Assembly (NCBI RefSeq): GCF_017301335.1
Contig: NZ_CP071247.1
Span: 930,001 to 994,000 of the forward strand
DNA length: 64,000 bases
Reading direction: 5' to 3'
Source of the DNA: Marinobacter salinisoli
Lineage (GTDB): Bacteria > Pseudomonadota > Gammaproteobacteria > Pseudomonadales > Oleiphilaceae
The position numbers were made by a program, and so were the translations under genes. The notes under the pieces were generated by a model that made no database searches, had not been told where the DNA came from, and saw only the letters and a program-made list of their open reading frames with translations. Below are positions 17,307 through 26,335 of this stretch, one piece after another (the first letter of the stretch is position 1; each line of letters opens with the position of its first letter).

Positions 17307-18715
17307 AACACCTGTTCCCGTATAACGTAAGGATCCTGTGGCGTGCCGGGCAGGATGCTCACCCCGATGCCATCGCCACCGGTCCGGTGCGCAAAGCGCA
17401 GCCATTGCCGCAGCTGACGATCATCGGGTGGCTGGTTTGGGTCCGGGCTGAGCGGCACCAGGTGCACAACAACATGCGGGGGCCAGGTTTCGAGTGCGGT
17501 TTCCAGGAAATCCTGTAGCTCACCGGTGGGGGGTTCCCAGCTCCGGGTCACAACCAGCACGGCACCCCCGGGCTGGCCAGCCAGGGCTTCTGCGATGTGT
17601 CCGATGGCGCGGTGATCTTCGGCCAGCGTGGCCCGGCCGCCGGCCCCGAACACCTGGGTGTCCGGTCCCATCAGCCCCTGTGGCAGCTCCGGCTTATCCG
17701 CCCCGGCCCAGGCCAGAATGAGGTTGCTCGCGGGCAGCGGCGACAACCCGGTGGGGGTGCTGGTGTCCGGCATGTCCCCGGCGTCGTTGTGCTCGTTGCC
17801 GGTATCGATGGTGGGTGTTTCCATGCGGTACATGAGCGCGTGCATGGCCGGGTGATTGTTCAGCAGTTGCCGGGCTTTGCCGCGGATAACCAGCGCCGAA
17901 AAAAGCGACAGTGCCAGCCGGGGTAACAATACCCAAACGCCCCACAGTGCCACCACAAAGGGCCACCACTGGCCCCATTGTTCGGGATTGACCGCGTTGC
18001 TCTGGCCGCCGGCCCGGAAGAACCGGGTAGCTTCCACCAGGGCCAGATCCGGCACCGCCGCCGGCCAGACCCAGTGCCACGGCACAGACACCCACAGGAT
18101 CAGCTGATGGTAGCGGTCGGCGGCGGTATTGAGGGTGGTGCTCCAGCCAAAGGCCAGATCCTGTACCACCACCATCACCAGCAGTGTCAGCAGCCCGGTG
18201 GTAGCGAAGCTGAGGCCGCCCAGGTGGGAGGCCCGGGCCATCAGGGCGGGCTGGAGCCGGTGCACCGTGTCGCTGGTACTGCCCCGGTTCAGGCGTTTGG
18301 TGAGCCAGCGCCAGGGCTGCCAGCCGGCAATAGACTGCACGGTAGTGAACAGCGCCAGCAGCAGCTGAAGCATTACAAACGCCAGAAAGGCGGTAATGTT
18401 GATGCGCTGTCCTCCGTCGTAGAACAGCAGGCCGAGCATGGTCAGTATGCCGAGCAGGCCTCCCACCAGGACAAAACCGGTATTGATCCGGCGCCAGAGC
18501 CTGATGGCCTTGTCGCCGGCGGAGCGGTCTGCACCCGGGCCGCTCAGTCGTGCCATGTGTTCCAGCCACAGCCGGGCATTGGGGGTGCGCCCCTGTTGCT
18601 CGCAGGTCAGGGCAAATTTTCGATCCCGCCGGTGCAGGAACGCGGGCGGCTGGTGATGATCCCTTTGGCTGAAGGCATCAAAATCCAGTAGCAGGCGCAG
18701 AGGCGTATCGGTCAT
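17303..18715 (-). CDS. DUF2868 domain membrane protein
   Basis: 470 aa. A short charged N-terminus is followed by about four membrane helices: FVLVGGLLGILTMLGLLFY, ITAFLAFVMLQLLLALFTTV, LSFATTGLLTLLVMVVVQDL and WWPFVVALWGVWVLLPRLAL. A cytoplasmic C-terminal domain follows (from about residue 330; GGAVLVVTRSWEPPTGELQDFLE), built like a small alpha/beta fold. This is the DUF2868 family, found next to DUF3482 GTPases as here (ATGA overlap), so the two probably form a membrane-bound GTPase complex. The start at 18715 is preferred over a longer reading to 18820. It is divergent from the DUF6164 gene. Confidence 0.8.
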   Translation of the reverse strand: MTDTPLRLLLDFDAFSQRDHHQPPAFLHRRDRKFALTCEQQGRTPNARLWLEHMARLSGPGADRSAGDKAIRLWRRINTGFVLVGGLLGILTMLGLLFYDGGQRINITAFLAFVMLQLLLALFTTVQSIAGWQPWRWLTKRLNRGSTSDTVHRLQPALMARASHLGGLSFATTGLLTLLVMVVVQDLAFGWSTTLNTAADRYHQLILWVSVPWHWVWPAAVPDLALVEATRFFRAGGQSNAVNPEQWGQWWPFVVALWGVWVLLPRLALSLFSALVIRGKARQLLNNHPAMHALMYRMETPTIDTGNEHNDAGDMPDTSTPTGLSPLPASNLILAWAGADKPELPQGLMGPDTQVFGAGGRATLAEDHRAIGHIAEALAGQPGGAVLVVTRSWEPPTGELQDFLETALETWPPHVVVHLVPLSPDPNQPPDDRQLRQWLRFAHRTGGDGIGVSILPGTPQDPYVIREQVL

Positions 18716-18818
18716 GCAGTATCCCGGCAGTGAAATCGGTCCATCACTCTTTGATGGTAGAATATCGGCTTTACGACTGCCCAATAAGACCCGGCCACGA
18801 CAAAAGATTGAGAGCAAC

Positions 18819-19181
18819 ATGCCCCACCACCTGATGAACCTTCGCCACGTGCCTGACGACGAAGCGGATGAAATCCGCGCCTTGTTTGACCAGCACCAGG
18901 TGAACTATTACGAAACCCCGCCGAGCTTCTGGGGCATCAGCATGGGCGGCTTCTGGGTGCACGACGACCAGGAGGCGGAGCGAGCCAGGGCGCTGCTGGA
19001 CGAATACCAGCGCCAGCGTTTTCAGACTCAGCGCAAGGCGTATGAAGACCAGATTGCACGAGGCGAATCCGGCGGCCTGTGGTTCATGCTCCGGCGCAAG
19101 CCAGTGCGAACCCTGGCAGCCTGCGTGGTCATTCTGGCTATCGCAGGGGTCAGCCTGCTGCCCTTCATTCGAATCGGATAG
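18819..19181 (+). CDS. DUF6164 family protein
   Basis: 120 aa. The N-terminal half is a compact domain like those that sense or bind signal-transducing proteins (NLRHVPDDEADEIRALFDQHQ, YYETPPSFWGISMGGFWVHD). The C-terminal half has a helical charged stretch and one membrane helix (TLAACVVILAIAGVSLLPFI). This matches DUF6164, found across Marinobacter and Pseudomonas; function unknown. The start at 18819 (MPHHLMNLRHVP) fits family N-termini. It is convergent with the esterase lipoprotein gene 10 bp downstream. Confidence 0.75.
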   Translation: MPHHLMNLRHVPDDEADEIRALFDQHQVNYYETPPSFWGISMGGFWVHDDQEAERARALLDEYQRQRFQTQRKAYEDQIARGESGGLWFMLRRKPVRTLAACVVILAIAGVSLLPFIRIG

Positions 19182-19191
19182 CCAGGTCCGG

Positions 19192-20103
19192 TCAGCTGTC
19201 CTGTTGCCGCACGAGGAAGGCAATGGCTTCATCGATAGCACTGCCCGCTGTCAGGAAGCTGGTGACGTGCCCGCGCAGATGCATTTCGTAAAGTTCGTTG
19301 TAGACACCCTGTGCTTCCAACTGATCCCGGAAACGTTCTGCCTGACTGAACGGCACCAGCATGTCCATGCCGCCATGGAATAGGAAGAACGGCGGCGCCT
19401 GGTCGGTCACGTGAGACACCGGCGAGGCGGCCTGGTAGGTGTCCGGCATGTCTTCCTGAACGCCTCCCAGAAACTGCCGGATCAGCCTGCCCGAACCGAA
19501 CGCCGTCAGATCGGATGGCAGTCCACCGGCGACCACCGCCACCAGGCGGGTCTTCGATCCGCCGTAGGGTTGATTCAAAGGTGTCTCGTAACTGGCCACC
19601 AGAGCCAGCAGCGAGATCAGATGAGCGCCGGATGAAAAACCAAAGCCACTGACCCGGGTGGTATCGAGAGGGTATTGCTCGGCGAGTTGGTTGAGCCGTT
19701 GTCGCGCCACCTGCAGGTCGTGCAGCTGGGCCGGGAAGGTGTAGTCAGGCGCGAATCGGTAGTCGATGTTCATGACGGCAAAGCCACGACCGGCCAGCGC
19801 TTCGGCAATCCAGGCCATATCGTCCCGGGATCGGCGCTGCCATCCGCCGCCATGAACCATGAGCACAACCGGGTGCCCGGCGGCCGGTGCTCCGGCTTGC
19901 GGCAGGTAGAGATCGGCGTACAGCGCCTCGGGCCAGTCGGCAGGCGAATAGCGCACATCTTCTACGACGCGGAAGCCGGTTTCGTCCGGCAGAGGCCGGT
20001 CGTCAGGTGCCTGGTGGTGGGTCACGCAGCCACTCAGTGCCAGCAGTCCGCTTGCCACCATGCCCAGAGCGTTTCTCCGGCCTCCGAATCGGTATTCTCG
20101 CAC
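19192..20103 (-). CDS. Alpha/beta hydrolase lipoprotein (carboxylesterase, HSL-like)
   Basis: 303 aa. The lipobox LSGC (Cys26) indicates an outer-membrane or periplasmic lipoprotein. The alpha/beta-hydrolase core has the oxyanion HGGG motif (LMVHGGGWQRR), the nucleophile elbow GFSSGAH, an acid region in FHGGMDMLVP and the C-terminal His in LRGHVTSF. The HGGG motif groups it with the hormone-sensitive-lipase/acetyl-esterase type. Its start faces the 3HB-oligomer hydrolase across 349 bp of regulatory DNA that contains one palindrome half-site close to this gene (20128-20138), so it could belong to the same regulon; I see no sigma-54 promoter on its side. Confidence 0.85.
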   Translation of the reverse strand: MREYRFGGRRNALGMVASGLLALSGCVTHHQAPDDRPLPDETGFRVVEDVRYSPADWPEALYADLYLPQAGAPAAGHPVVLMVHGGGWQRRSRDDMAWIAEALAGRGFAVMNIDYRFAPDYTFPAQLHDLQVARQRLNQLAEQYPLDTTRVSGFGFSSGAHLISLLALVASYETPLNQPYGGSKTRLVAVVAGGLPSDLTAFGSGRLIRQFLGGVQEDMPDTYQAASPVSHVTDQAPPFFLFHGGMDMLVPFSQAERFRDQLEAQGVYNELYEMHLRGHVTSFLTAGSAIDEAIAFLVRQQDS

Positions 20104-20200
20104 GTCACGTTCCCTGCCTTCGAAAAATGTCCGGTTATTGATACGGCAGGGGGCCGGAGCTGGATGTCATAGCAGGGCTACGACGGTGGTCTGGACCGAT

Positions 20201-20309
20201 TGTCCGGAATAACGGACGGTGTCTGACAATCCGGACATGCCGCTGCGGATACGGTGAGACGGCGATTCAGCCGGCCGAGGGTGGTTGCGATTGTCCGGAA
20301 ATCCGGATT
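20201..20309 (+). promoter_or_regulatory. Upstream activator sites for the 3HB-oligomer hydrolase gene
   Basis: Three 18-bp sites resemble the perfect palindrome at 22715-22732 (TGTCCGGATATCCGGACA). They lie at 20201-20218 (13 of 18 match), 20220-20237 (14 of 18) and 20292-20309 (15 of 18). A further half-site lies at 20128-20138. The nearest site is centred about 72 bp upstream of the -24 element, a normal distance for an enhancer used by a sigma-54 activator. The rest of the 20104-20452 interval contains no gene. Confidence 0.7.
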
Positions 20310-20369
20310 TTGTTGGGCGAGTTTTCTATGACCTGATAATAAAGCACTATAAATCAGTGGTATAGCTTA

Positions 20370-20386
20370 TTGGCACAGGATGCGCA
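20370..20386 (+). promoter_or_regulatory. Sigma-54 (-24/-12) promoter of the 3HB-oligomer hydrolase gene
   Basis: TTGGCACAGGATGCGCA has the invariant GG (-24) and GC (-12) with the correct 10-bp separation and the full TTGGCAC -24 box. The -12 box is slightly off consensus (GCGC for TTGC). It lies 67 bp upstream of the start codon. Confidence 0.7.
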
Positions 20387-20452
20387 TGGCGGTTCCCAGG
20401 GCCGGGCTGTGGGTCTGGCTCACCTGTTTACAACAATAACCAAGGAACAGCC

Positions 20453-22627
20453 ATGAAACGAACAGTACTCTGCGCCCTGATCGGCGCCAGTGCGGTGGCT
20501 CTGACCGCCTGCAATGACAACAACGGCAAGAAACCGATCAACTTCGTTCCTGATTTTGTTCAGGGCGATATTCAGCAAACCAGCTACGACGGCGTCACCG
20601 ACGACCTGCTGACCGCGGGCCTGGGCGCCAGCGGCCTGGCCGGTGCTGCCCCCGCTTTTGATGACCCTCTCAATCCTACCCCGGCCGAACTGCGGAAGCT
20701 GGCGATCTACAACAACTACCGCGCCCTGGTGGATACCTCGGCTGCTGGCGGCTATGGCACCTTTTTCGGCCCGCAGGTCGGGGCTGACGGTGAAGGCCTG
20801 ATTGCCGGTGACGAGTTCATTGCGTACATGAGCGTGCCCGGCACCGACGTGCCGGTGACCGTCATGGCCCAGGTGCCGGACAGCTTTAACGCCGAGCAAC
20901 CCTGTATGGTGACCGCACCGTCTTCCGGTTCCCGGGGTATCTACGGCGCCATTGGTACCGCCGGCGAGTGGGGCCTGAAGAAAGGTTGTGCCGTGGTCTA
21001 CACCGACAAGGGCACAGGAACCGGTTCCCACAATCTGGAGACCAATGCCGCGCAGCGGATTGACGGCACCCTGACCGACGGCGATGAGGCCGTCCAGTTC
21101 CGGGCTGACCTGACGGATGAGCAGCGCGCAGACTTTAACAGCCAGTCGCCGGACCGCTTTGCCTGGAAACACGCCCACTCCAAAGCCAATCCCGAAGCGG
21201 ACTGGGGCCGCCACGTGCTGCAGTCGATCGAGTTCGGCTTCTACGTGCTGAATGAGAAATTTGGCCGCGAGCTGGGTACTGAGGCGGTCCTGCGGACCAT
21301 CACGCCCGACAACACCCTGGTCATCGCCTCCAGCATCTCGAACGGCGGCGGTGCCTCGGTGCGTGCGGCGGAGCAGGACACCGATGGCCTGATCGACGGC
21401 GTGGCCGTGTCCGAGCCGAATGTGAACCCCGTGGTGGATCGCAGCTTCACCATTGTCCAGGGTGACGGCCCGGTGATCTCTGAACACAGCCGCAGCCTGC
21501 TGGACTACACCACCGCGCTGGCGGTGTATCAGGGTTGTGCCAACCAGGCATCGGTCAATGCCGCGGCGCCCTATAATTTCAATAACGCCGAAATTGGCGC
21601 CAATATTTGTGCTGCTCTGGCAGAAAAGAATCTGTTGGATGTAGAGCCCGGGGCTACCCTCGAAGAGCAAGCCGCGGATGCTCTGCGCATTTTGAACGAT
21701 GTGTACGGCATTCAGCCGGAACAGAACCCGTTGGCGCCGATCCATTTCTTGATCAACGTGCCGCAAAGCATCTCCGTGACCTATGCCAACGCTTACGCCC
21801 GCGCCGGTGTCGAAGATCGGGTCTGTAACCTGAGTTTTGCGGCCACCCTGCCGCTGCTTGATACCATCAGCAATCCGGGTGCTTTAACCCAGCTGACCGC
21901 GGAAGGCGAAGCGGCGCTGTTCGCAACCAGCAACGGCATCCCGCCAACTGGCGGCGTCAACATTGTCTACGACGACGCTGAAGGTCAGCCCACGAATCTT
22001 GCAGGCAGTACATCTCCCGGCGCGGCTGGAAAGGATTATGGCCTGGAGGCCCTGCTGTGCTTGCGCAGTCTTGCCCAGGGTACCGATGCGGAAACGGGAG
22101 CGGCGTTGGAAGGTGAACAGGCCGAACTGGCCGCGGCCATTGCCGAGGGAATCGAGGCTGTGCGTGCCTCCGGGGATCTGCAGGGTAAGCCGACTGTGTT
22201 CGTTACCGGCCGGGCCGATGCAATTCTGCCCATTAACCATACCTCCCGCCCCTACTTTGGTCTGAACCAGAAGGTGGAAGGTGACAACAGCAACCTGCGT
22301 TACTACGAGGTGCTCAACGCCCATCACCTGGATGTCTTGAACGGTTTGAGATTCCCTCTTGCCATCCCTGGCATCGGTGGTGATCTGGTACCGGGACTGG
22401 TTGACACCTACGTTCCGCTGCACCACTACTACTTCCAGGCCCTCGACCTGGTCTGGGCCAACCTGACCGAAGGCGAGGCACTGCCGCCCAGCCAGGTGGT
22501 CCGGACCACACCCCGTGGTGACGTCGCTACTCCGCTGTCCAGCGACAACCTGCCGGATATTGCCGCCGAGCCGGTGCCGGCAGACCTCATTGTGTTTGAG
22601 GACAACCAGGTCCGTATCCCGGACTGA
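20453..22627 (+). CDS. D-(-)-3-hydroxybutyrate oligomer hydrolase (lipoprotein)
   Basis: 724 aa. It splits 3-hydroxybutyrate oligomers, the products of polyhydroxybutyrate (PHB) depolymerisation, into monomers. An N-terminal lipobox (LTAC, Cys20, next residue Asn) suggests an outer-membrane or periplasmic lipoprotein. The body matches the 3HB-oligomer hydrolase family along its length: [34 protein letters not shown], the probable serine motif [12 protein letters not shown], and [12 protein letters not shown] near the C-terminus. It is transcribed from a sigma-54 promoter with three activator sites, ends in a good terminator, and is followed by the regulator, transporter and catabolic genes for 3-hydroxybutyrate. 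Confidence 0.88.
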   Translation: MKRTVLCALIGASAVALTACNDNNGKKPINFVPDFVQGDIQQTSYDGVTDDLLTAGLGASGLAGAAPAFDDPLNPTPAELRKLAIYNNYRALVDTSAAGGYGTFFGPQVGADGEGLIAGDEFIAYMSVPGTDVPVTVMAQVPDSFNAEQPCMVTAPSSGSRGIYGAIGTAGEWGLKKGCAVVYTDKGTGTGSHNLETNAAQRIDGTLTDGDEAVQFRADLTDEQRADFNSQSPDRFAWKHAHSKANPEADWGRHVLQSIEFGFYVLNEKFGRELGTEAVLRTITPDNTLVIASSISNGGGASVRAAEQDTDGLIDGVAVSEPNVNPVVDRSFTIVQGDGPVISEHSRSLLDYTTALAVYQGCANQASVNAAAPYNFNNAEIGANICAALAEKNLLDVEPGATLEEQAADALRILNDVYGIQPEQNPLAPIHFLINVPQSISVTYANAYARAGVEDRVCNLSFAATLPLLDTISNPGALTQLTAEGEAALFATSNGIPPTGGVNIVYDDAEGQPTNLAGSTSPGAAGKDYGLEALLCLRSLAQGTDAETGAALEGEQAELAAAIAEGIEAVRASGDLQGKPTVFVTGRADAILPINHTSRPYFGLNQKVEGDNSNLRYYEVLNAHHLDVLNGLRFPLAIPGIGGDLVPGLVDTYVPLHHYYFQALDLVWANLTEGEALPPSQVVRTTPRGDVATPLSSDNLPDIAAEPVPADLIVFEDNQVRIPD

Positions 22628-22648
22628 TCTTCCAGCTACCACTAACAT

Positions 22649-22677
22649 CGCCCCGGCCTTGCCGGGGCGTTTGGTTT
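22649..22677 (+). terminator. Rho-independent terminator after the 3HB-oligomer hydrolase gene
   Basis: The perfect 9-bp GC-rich stem CGCCCCGGC / GCCGGGGCG (22649-22669) with a CTT loop is followed by TTTGGTTT. It separates the hydrolase transcript from the regulator gene. Confidence 0.8.
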
Positions 22678-22733
22678 GCGCCCGTCAATCGGGGCTCATA
22701 TACTTTGTCATGCCTGTCCGGATATCCGGACAG
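22676..22733 (+). promoter_or_regulatory. Promoter and perfect palindromic operator of the sigma-54 activator gene
   Basis: TTGCGC (22676-22681) and TATACT (22699-22704), 17 bp apart, form a plausible sigma-70 promoter with a start near 22711. Immediately downstream lies the perfect 20-bp palindrome CTGTCCGGATATCCGGACAG (22714-22733). It ends 13 bp before the likely start codon. An operator at this place would block transcription, so the activator probably represses its own gene. Confidence 0.65.
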
Positions 22734-22746
22734 ATGGGTGGTTCCT

Positions 22747-24195
22747 ATGAAGCATAATGAAGCAGTTGCTGGTTCGGGATACATGAAAAAGTTGTTCAAC
22801 GACAAAAACAAAAGCGGGTTGACCCGGGATCTGATCGAAGCCTTGTTTCCCATGTTTGAGGAAGCCAGTGCCGGGGCTATCGCGGTTGACCGCGAAGGCT
22901 GCATTACCTGGATCAATCACAGCTACGGCCGTTTGCTGGGCTTGACGGATCTTGAAGGCGCGCTGGGCAAGCCGGTGCGTCAGGTAATCCCCCAGAGCCG
23001 CATGCCGGAAGTGGTCAGCAGCGGCAAGCCGCTGTTGCTGGATATCATGGAGCACGATCAGCAGCAGCTGGTGGTTACCCGGGTGCCGTTTTTTGATGAG
23101 GACGGTTCCGTGCAGGGCGCCGTGGCGTTTGTACTCTATGATGACCTTCAGCCGTTGACGCCGCTGGTGTCGAAATACCGCCGCCTGCACCAGGATCTGG
23201 CGGCGGCACGCAAGGCGCTGGCCAAGAAAGTCCGGGGCACCCGCTACAGCCTGGGTGACTTTGTCGGGGCCAGCCCGGCGGCACTCGAGGTCAAGCGCCG
23301 CGCCCGACTGGCAGCTGGTCGCGAAATGCCGGTGCTGCTGCTGGGCGAAACCGGTACCGGTAAGGAAGTACTGGCACAAGCCATTCATACCGTGTCGGCC
23401 CGGGCCGACAAGCCCTTTGTTGGCGTCAATGTGGCGGCCATCCCCGACAACCTTCTGGAAGCGGAATTTTTCGGTGTGGCGCCCGGTGCCTACACCGGGG
23501 CGGACCGGCGTAACCGGGACGGTAAGTTCCAGCTGGCCAACGGCGGCACCCTGTTCCTGGATGAAGTGGGCGATATGCCCCTGCCACTGCAGGCCAAGCT
23601 GCTGCGGGCCCTGCAGGAAGGGGAAGTGGAACCGCTGGGGTCGAACAAGGTGGATCAGGTGGATGTCCGGGTTATTGCGGCCACCAGTCGCAACCTGGAG
23701 GCCATGATCGAAGACGGCAGTTTCCGTTCCGATCTCTATTATCGTTTGAACGTGCTGGAGATTCCCATTCCGCCGCTGCGCGAGCGGCTTGCCGACCTCG
23801 GTGTGCTGTGTGAGGCGATTCTGGGGGACATCTGCGAAAGTCTGGGCATGCAGGTGGAAATCACCGATGCCGGGGTGGCGGCTCTGGGCAGCTACGACTG
23901 GCCGGGTAATATCCGCGAGCTGCGTAATGTGCTGGAACGTGCCCTGACCATGAGCGAGGAGGGTGGGCTGCTGGATGCCGACGCGGTGTTCAAGGTGCTC
24001 CCCAAAGGCCGTCGTCGCACAGCATCTTCCCTTACGCCCCAGCCCATCCGGCCGCTGGCCCGCACGCTGGCGGATGCGGAAGCCCAGGCCATCGAAGAGG
24101 CCCTGGTGGCCAGTCGCGGCAATCGTACCCGGGCGGCCAAATTACTGGGGATTTCCCGGTCCGTTCTTTACGAAAAACTCGCCAAGATGTCCTGA
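22747..24195 (+). CDS. PAS domain sigma-54-dependent transcriptional activator
   Basis: 482 aa. A PAS domain (about residues 25-140; [27 protein letters not shown]) is linked by a helix to an AAA+ domain with Walker A GETGTGKE (200-207), the sigma-54 contact loop GAYTGA (247-252; Tyr replaces the usual Phe) and Walker [11 protein letters not shown]. The C-terminal Fis-type helix-turn-helix reads [21 protein letters not shown]. It has no receiver domain, so a small ligand or redox signal sensed by the PAS domain is likely. It lies between the hydrolase and TRAP genes, both with sigma-54 promoters and matching palindromes. ATG 22747 is chosen because it follows the operator; ATG 22783 is possible. 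Confidence 0.9.
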   Translation: MKHNEAVAGSGYMKKLFNDKNKSGLTRDLIEALFPMFEEASAGAIAVDREGCITWINHSYGRLLGLTDLEGALGKPVRQVIPQSRMPEVVSSGKPLLLDIMEHDQQQLVVTRVPFFDEDGSVQGAVAFVLYDDLQPLTPLVSKYRRLHQDLAAARKALAKKVRGTRYSLGDFVGASPAALEVKRRARLAAGREMPVLLLGETGTGKEVLAQAIHTVSARADKPFVGVNVAAIPDNLLEAEFFGVAPGAYTGADRRNRDGKFQLANGGTLFLDEVGDMPLPLQAKLLRALQEGEVEPLGSNKVDQVDVRVIAATSRNLEAMIEDGSFRSDLYYRLNVLEIPIPPLRERLADLGVLCEAILGDICESLGMQVEITDAGVAALGSYDWPGNIRELRNVLERALTMSEEGGLLDADAVFKVLPKGRRRTASSLTPQPIRPLARTLADAEAQAIEEALVASRGNRTRAAKLLGISRSVLYEKLAKMS

Positions 24196-24268
24196 AGTCC
24201 GGACAGGTGTTCGATAATCCGGACGGTCTGCTTAGACGGATGTCTAAGACTGTCCGGTTATCAGGACA
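24188..24268 (+). promoter_or_regulatory. Upstream activator sites for the TRAP/3HB catabolic operon
   Basis: Three sites match the 22715-22732 palindrome: 24188-24205 (15 of 18, overlapping the stop codon of the activator gene), 24208-24225 (13 of 18) and 24251-24268 (16 of 18). The last is centred about 76 bp upstream of the -24 element, almost the same geometry as at the hydrolase promoter. A different inverted repeat, CTTAGAC-GGAT-GTCTAAG (24231-24248), lies between the second and third sites. Confidence 0.7.
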
Positions 24269-24332
24269 AACTGGTTCCGGGCCAATTCTTTTTGAAATCA
24301 ATAACCTGTTGAAAATTAGAGTAAAAGCTTTA

Positions 24333-24348
24333 TTGGCACAGTGCCTGC
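24333..24348 (+). promoter_or_regulatory. Sigma-54 (-24/-12) promoter of the TRAP/3HB catabolic operon
   Basis: TTGGCACAGTGCCTGC has GG and GC at the required 10-bp separation, with an intact TTGGCAC box. It drives a leader of about 180 bases before the substrate-binding protein gene at 24528. Apart from this promoter and the activator sites, I see nothing else in the 24196-24527 gap. Confidence 0.75.
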
Positions 24349-24527
24349 TTTAGCTCGCCTGCAAGACGTCAGAACAACGCAGACAATAAGACTGACGCAC
24401 TTCAGTTGGACCCCCACCCTTTGGATAAGTCCGTCTTCATTGTCTGCGTTACCTGACTATACTCAGACCCTGTCCGCCGAATTTGTACGGCGGGCCAGAC
24501 ACAATAACAATGTTAGGAGACTTGCCA

Positions 24528-25580
24528 ATGAAACTTCTGAAGGCCCTCACCGGTGTGGCCGGTGCGATTGCCCTGACTTCGGGCTCCGCCTTTGCAGATG
24601 ATCTGCGTTGGAAAATGCCCGTTGCTTTCGCCACTAACCTGCCTGGCCTGGGTTCCCCAGCCGCATGGGTTGCGGATAACCTGACGACGGCTTCTGACGG
24701 CAGCATCCAGGTCCGTGTCTATGAGCCAGGTAAGCTGGTTCCCCCATTCGATATCCTGCAGTCTGTCTCTGACGGCAAAGTATCGGCTGGCTATACCTGG
24801 ATCGGTTACGACCAGGGTAAAGTCCCTGCAGTGCCGCTGTTTGCCGCGGTTCCTTTCGGCATGAAGCCTTGGGCCTACACCGGTTGGTACTACTACGGTG
24901 GCGGCCACGAGATGCTGCAGGAAGTCTATGCCAACAAGGGATTCAAGGTGCACGCGCAGCTGTGCGGCATCATCGGGCCTGAGACCGCTGGCTGGTATGC
25001 CAACAAAATCGAAAGCCTGAAAGACTACGACGGCATGAAGATCCGTTTCGCCGGTCTGGGCGGCAAGGTGCTGGAGAAGCTGGGTGCTTCCGTCACCATG
25101 ATGCCGGGCGGCGAGCTCTACCAGGCGCTGGAGAAAGGCACTATCGATGCCACCGAATTCTCCATGCCCGCAATCGACCAGATCCTCGGCTTCGATCAGG
25201 TGGTCAAGTACAACCTGTTCCCGGGCTGGCACCAGCAGTTCACCGCTCAGTACATGCTGATCAACAAGGCCGAGTGGGACGGTGCTACCGATGCCCAGAA
25301 AGCCCTGGTTGAAGCGTCCTGTACCGCCGCCACTACCCGTGGTCTGGCCGAGGGTGAATACAAGAACGGCGCCGTTCTGGCTGGCTTCCAGGACAAGGGC
25401 GTTAACGCAGACCAGATCCCCCGCGAGGTTCTTCAGGAGCTGAAAGCGGTCACCGAGGAGGTTCTTAAAGAAGAAGCCTCCAAGGATGAGGATTTCAAGC
25501 GTGTTTACGAGAGCCAGCAAGCGTTCATGGAATCCTACAAAGTGTGGGATGAGCGCGCCTACCTGCCGGCCGATCTGTAA
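24528..25580 (+). CDS. dctP: TRAP transporter substrate-binding protein (DctP family)
   Basis: 350 aa with a signal peptide (ending SAFA). It binds an organic acid in the periplasm and hands it to the DctQM membrane complex. The specificity region KIRFAGLGGKVLEKLGASV and GTIDATEFSMPAIDQILGF is typical of the family, with the Arg that clamps the substrate carboxylate. It resembles members that bind keto- or hydroxy-acids rather than C4-dicarboxylates. The start at 24528 has AGGAGA 8 bp upstream. Being first in an operon with 3-hydroxybutyrate dehydrogenase and acetoacetate-CoA ligase, it most likely binds 3-hydroxybutyrate (inference). Confidence 0.9.
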   Translation: MKLLKALTGVAGAIALTSGSAFADDLRWKMPVAFATNLPGLGSPAAWVADNLTTASDGSIQVRVYEPGKLVPPFDILQSVSDGKVSAGYTWIGYDQGKVPAVPLFAAVPFGMKPWAYTGWYYYGGGHEMLQEVYANKGFKVHAQLCGIIGPETAGWYANKIESLKDYDGMKIRFAGLGGKVLEKLGASVTMMPGGELYQALEKGTIDATEFSMPAIDQILGFDQVVKYNLFPGWHQQFTAQYMLINKAEWDGATDAQKALVEASCTAATTRGLAEGEYKNGAVLAGFQDKGVNADQIPREVLQELKAVTEEVLKEEASKDEDFKRVYESQQAFMESYKVWDERAYLPADL

Positions 25581-25602
25581 CAGCGGCTGGAGTCTGAATC
25601 GT

Positions 25603-25658
25603 ACCGGCCGTCAGGCCGGTGCGTTTCCCCGGCGGATGGCCCCTTTGGGGCCCTCCGC
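25603..25658 (+). promoter_or_regulatory. Two tandem stem-loops between dctP and dctQ
   Basis: The first is ACCGGCC-GTCA-GGCCGGT (25603-25620). The second runs 25632-25658 with arms GCGGA/GGCCCC and GGGGCC/TCCGC, one internal mismatch and a TTT loop. Neither has a long T-run. They could act as a partial terminator or as a 3' shield that stabilises the dctP message, allowing more binding protein than membrane subunits to be made, as is common for such operons. Confidence 0.55.
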
Positions 25659-25696
25659 ACTTCTCAGTAATTGCCTTCTGAGTGAGGTTTTCACCT

Positions 25697-26335
25697 ATGA
25701 CGGTGTCTGATCAGGGCCCCCGGAGCACCCAGCGTGTGTCCGTGAGTGGTGCAGATGAGCTGATTCATCATCACACTGAATTGCCCACCACCCGCTTGAG
25801 CCAGTGGCTGGACTCGATCCTGTCGGCGATCGGCAAGGCCGCGTCCTGGCTGTGGCTGGTGGTGACGGGCGTCATTATCTGGGCGGTTGTTGGCCGCTAT
25901 GTTTTTGGCCAGGGATCGGTCCTGTTGGAAGAGGTCCAGTGGCATCTGGCAGGCGCTGGCTGGCTGCTCGGTATGGCCTACACCCTGGTGGTCGATGACC
26001 ACGTCCGCGTTGACGTGATTCACGAGCGACTGTCCCTGCGCGCCCAGGGCTGGATTGAATTTTTCGGTTTGTTGCTTTTGCTGCTCCCGTTTCTGGGTCT
26101 TGCGGTGTACGAGATGATCCCCTATGCCATCCGTTCGTGGGAGCTTGGCGAAACCAGTCAGGCGCCGGCCGGCCTGTCCCATCGCTGGGTGCTCAAGGCC
26201 GTGCTTGCCTTCGCCTTCGTGCTGATTATGGTCGCTGCGGTATCTCGCCTGCTCAAGGTCACCGCTCTGTTGTTTGGCTTCCCCCGCCCGATCCGGGTTG
26301 ATTCCGGGAATGACAAGAAAGAGGACGCAAGCTGA
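25697..26335 (+). CDS. dctQ: TRAP transporter small permease (DctQ)
   Basis: 212 aa with four membrane helices (AASWLWLVVTGVIIWAVVGRY, GAGWLLGMAYTLVVDDHVRV, WIEFFGLLLLLLPFLGLAVY, ALAFAFVLIMVAAVSRLL) and the DctQ signature DDHVRVDVIHERLS. It associates with DctM to form the sodium-driven translocator. The start at 25697 follows GAGTGAGG. The stop codon overlaps the dctM start by one base, so translation is coupled. Confidence 0.92.
   Translation: MTVSDQGPRSTQRVSVSGADELIHHHTELPTTRLSQWLDSILSAIGKAASWLWLVVTGVIIWAVVGRYVFGQGSVLLEEVQWHLAGAGWLLGMAYTLVVDDHVRVDVIHERLSLRAQGWIEFFGLLLLLLPFLGLAVYEMIPYAIRSWELGETSQAPAGLSHRWVLKAVLAFAFVLIMVAAVSRLLKVTALLFGFPRPIRVDSGNDKKEDAS

Noticed and set aside
24231..24248. 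CTTAGAC-GGAT-GTCTAAG inverted repeat as a terminator of the activator gene
   Set aside because: It lacks a T-run and is buried among the activator sites; it may be a degenerate operator, but I cannot support either role.
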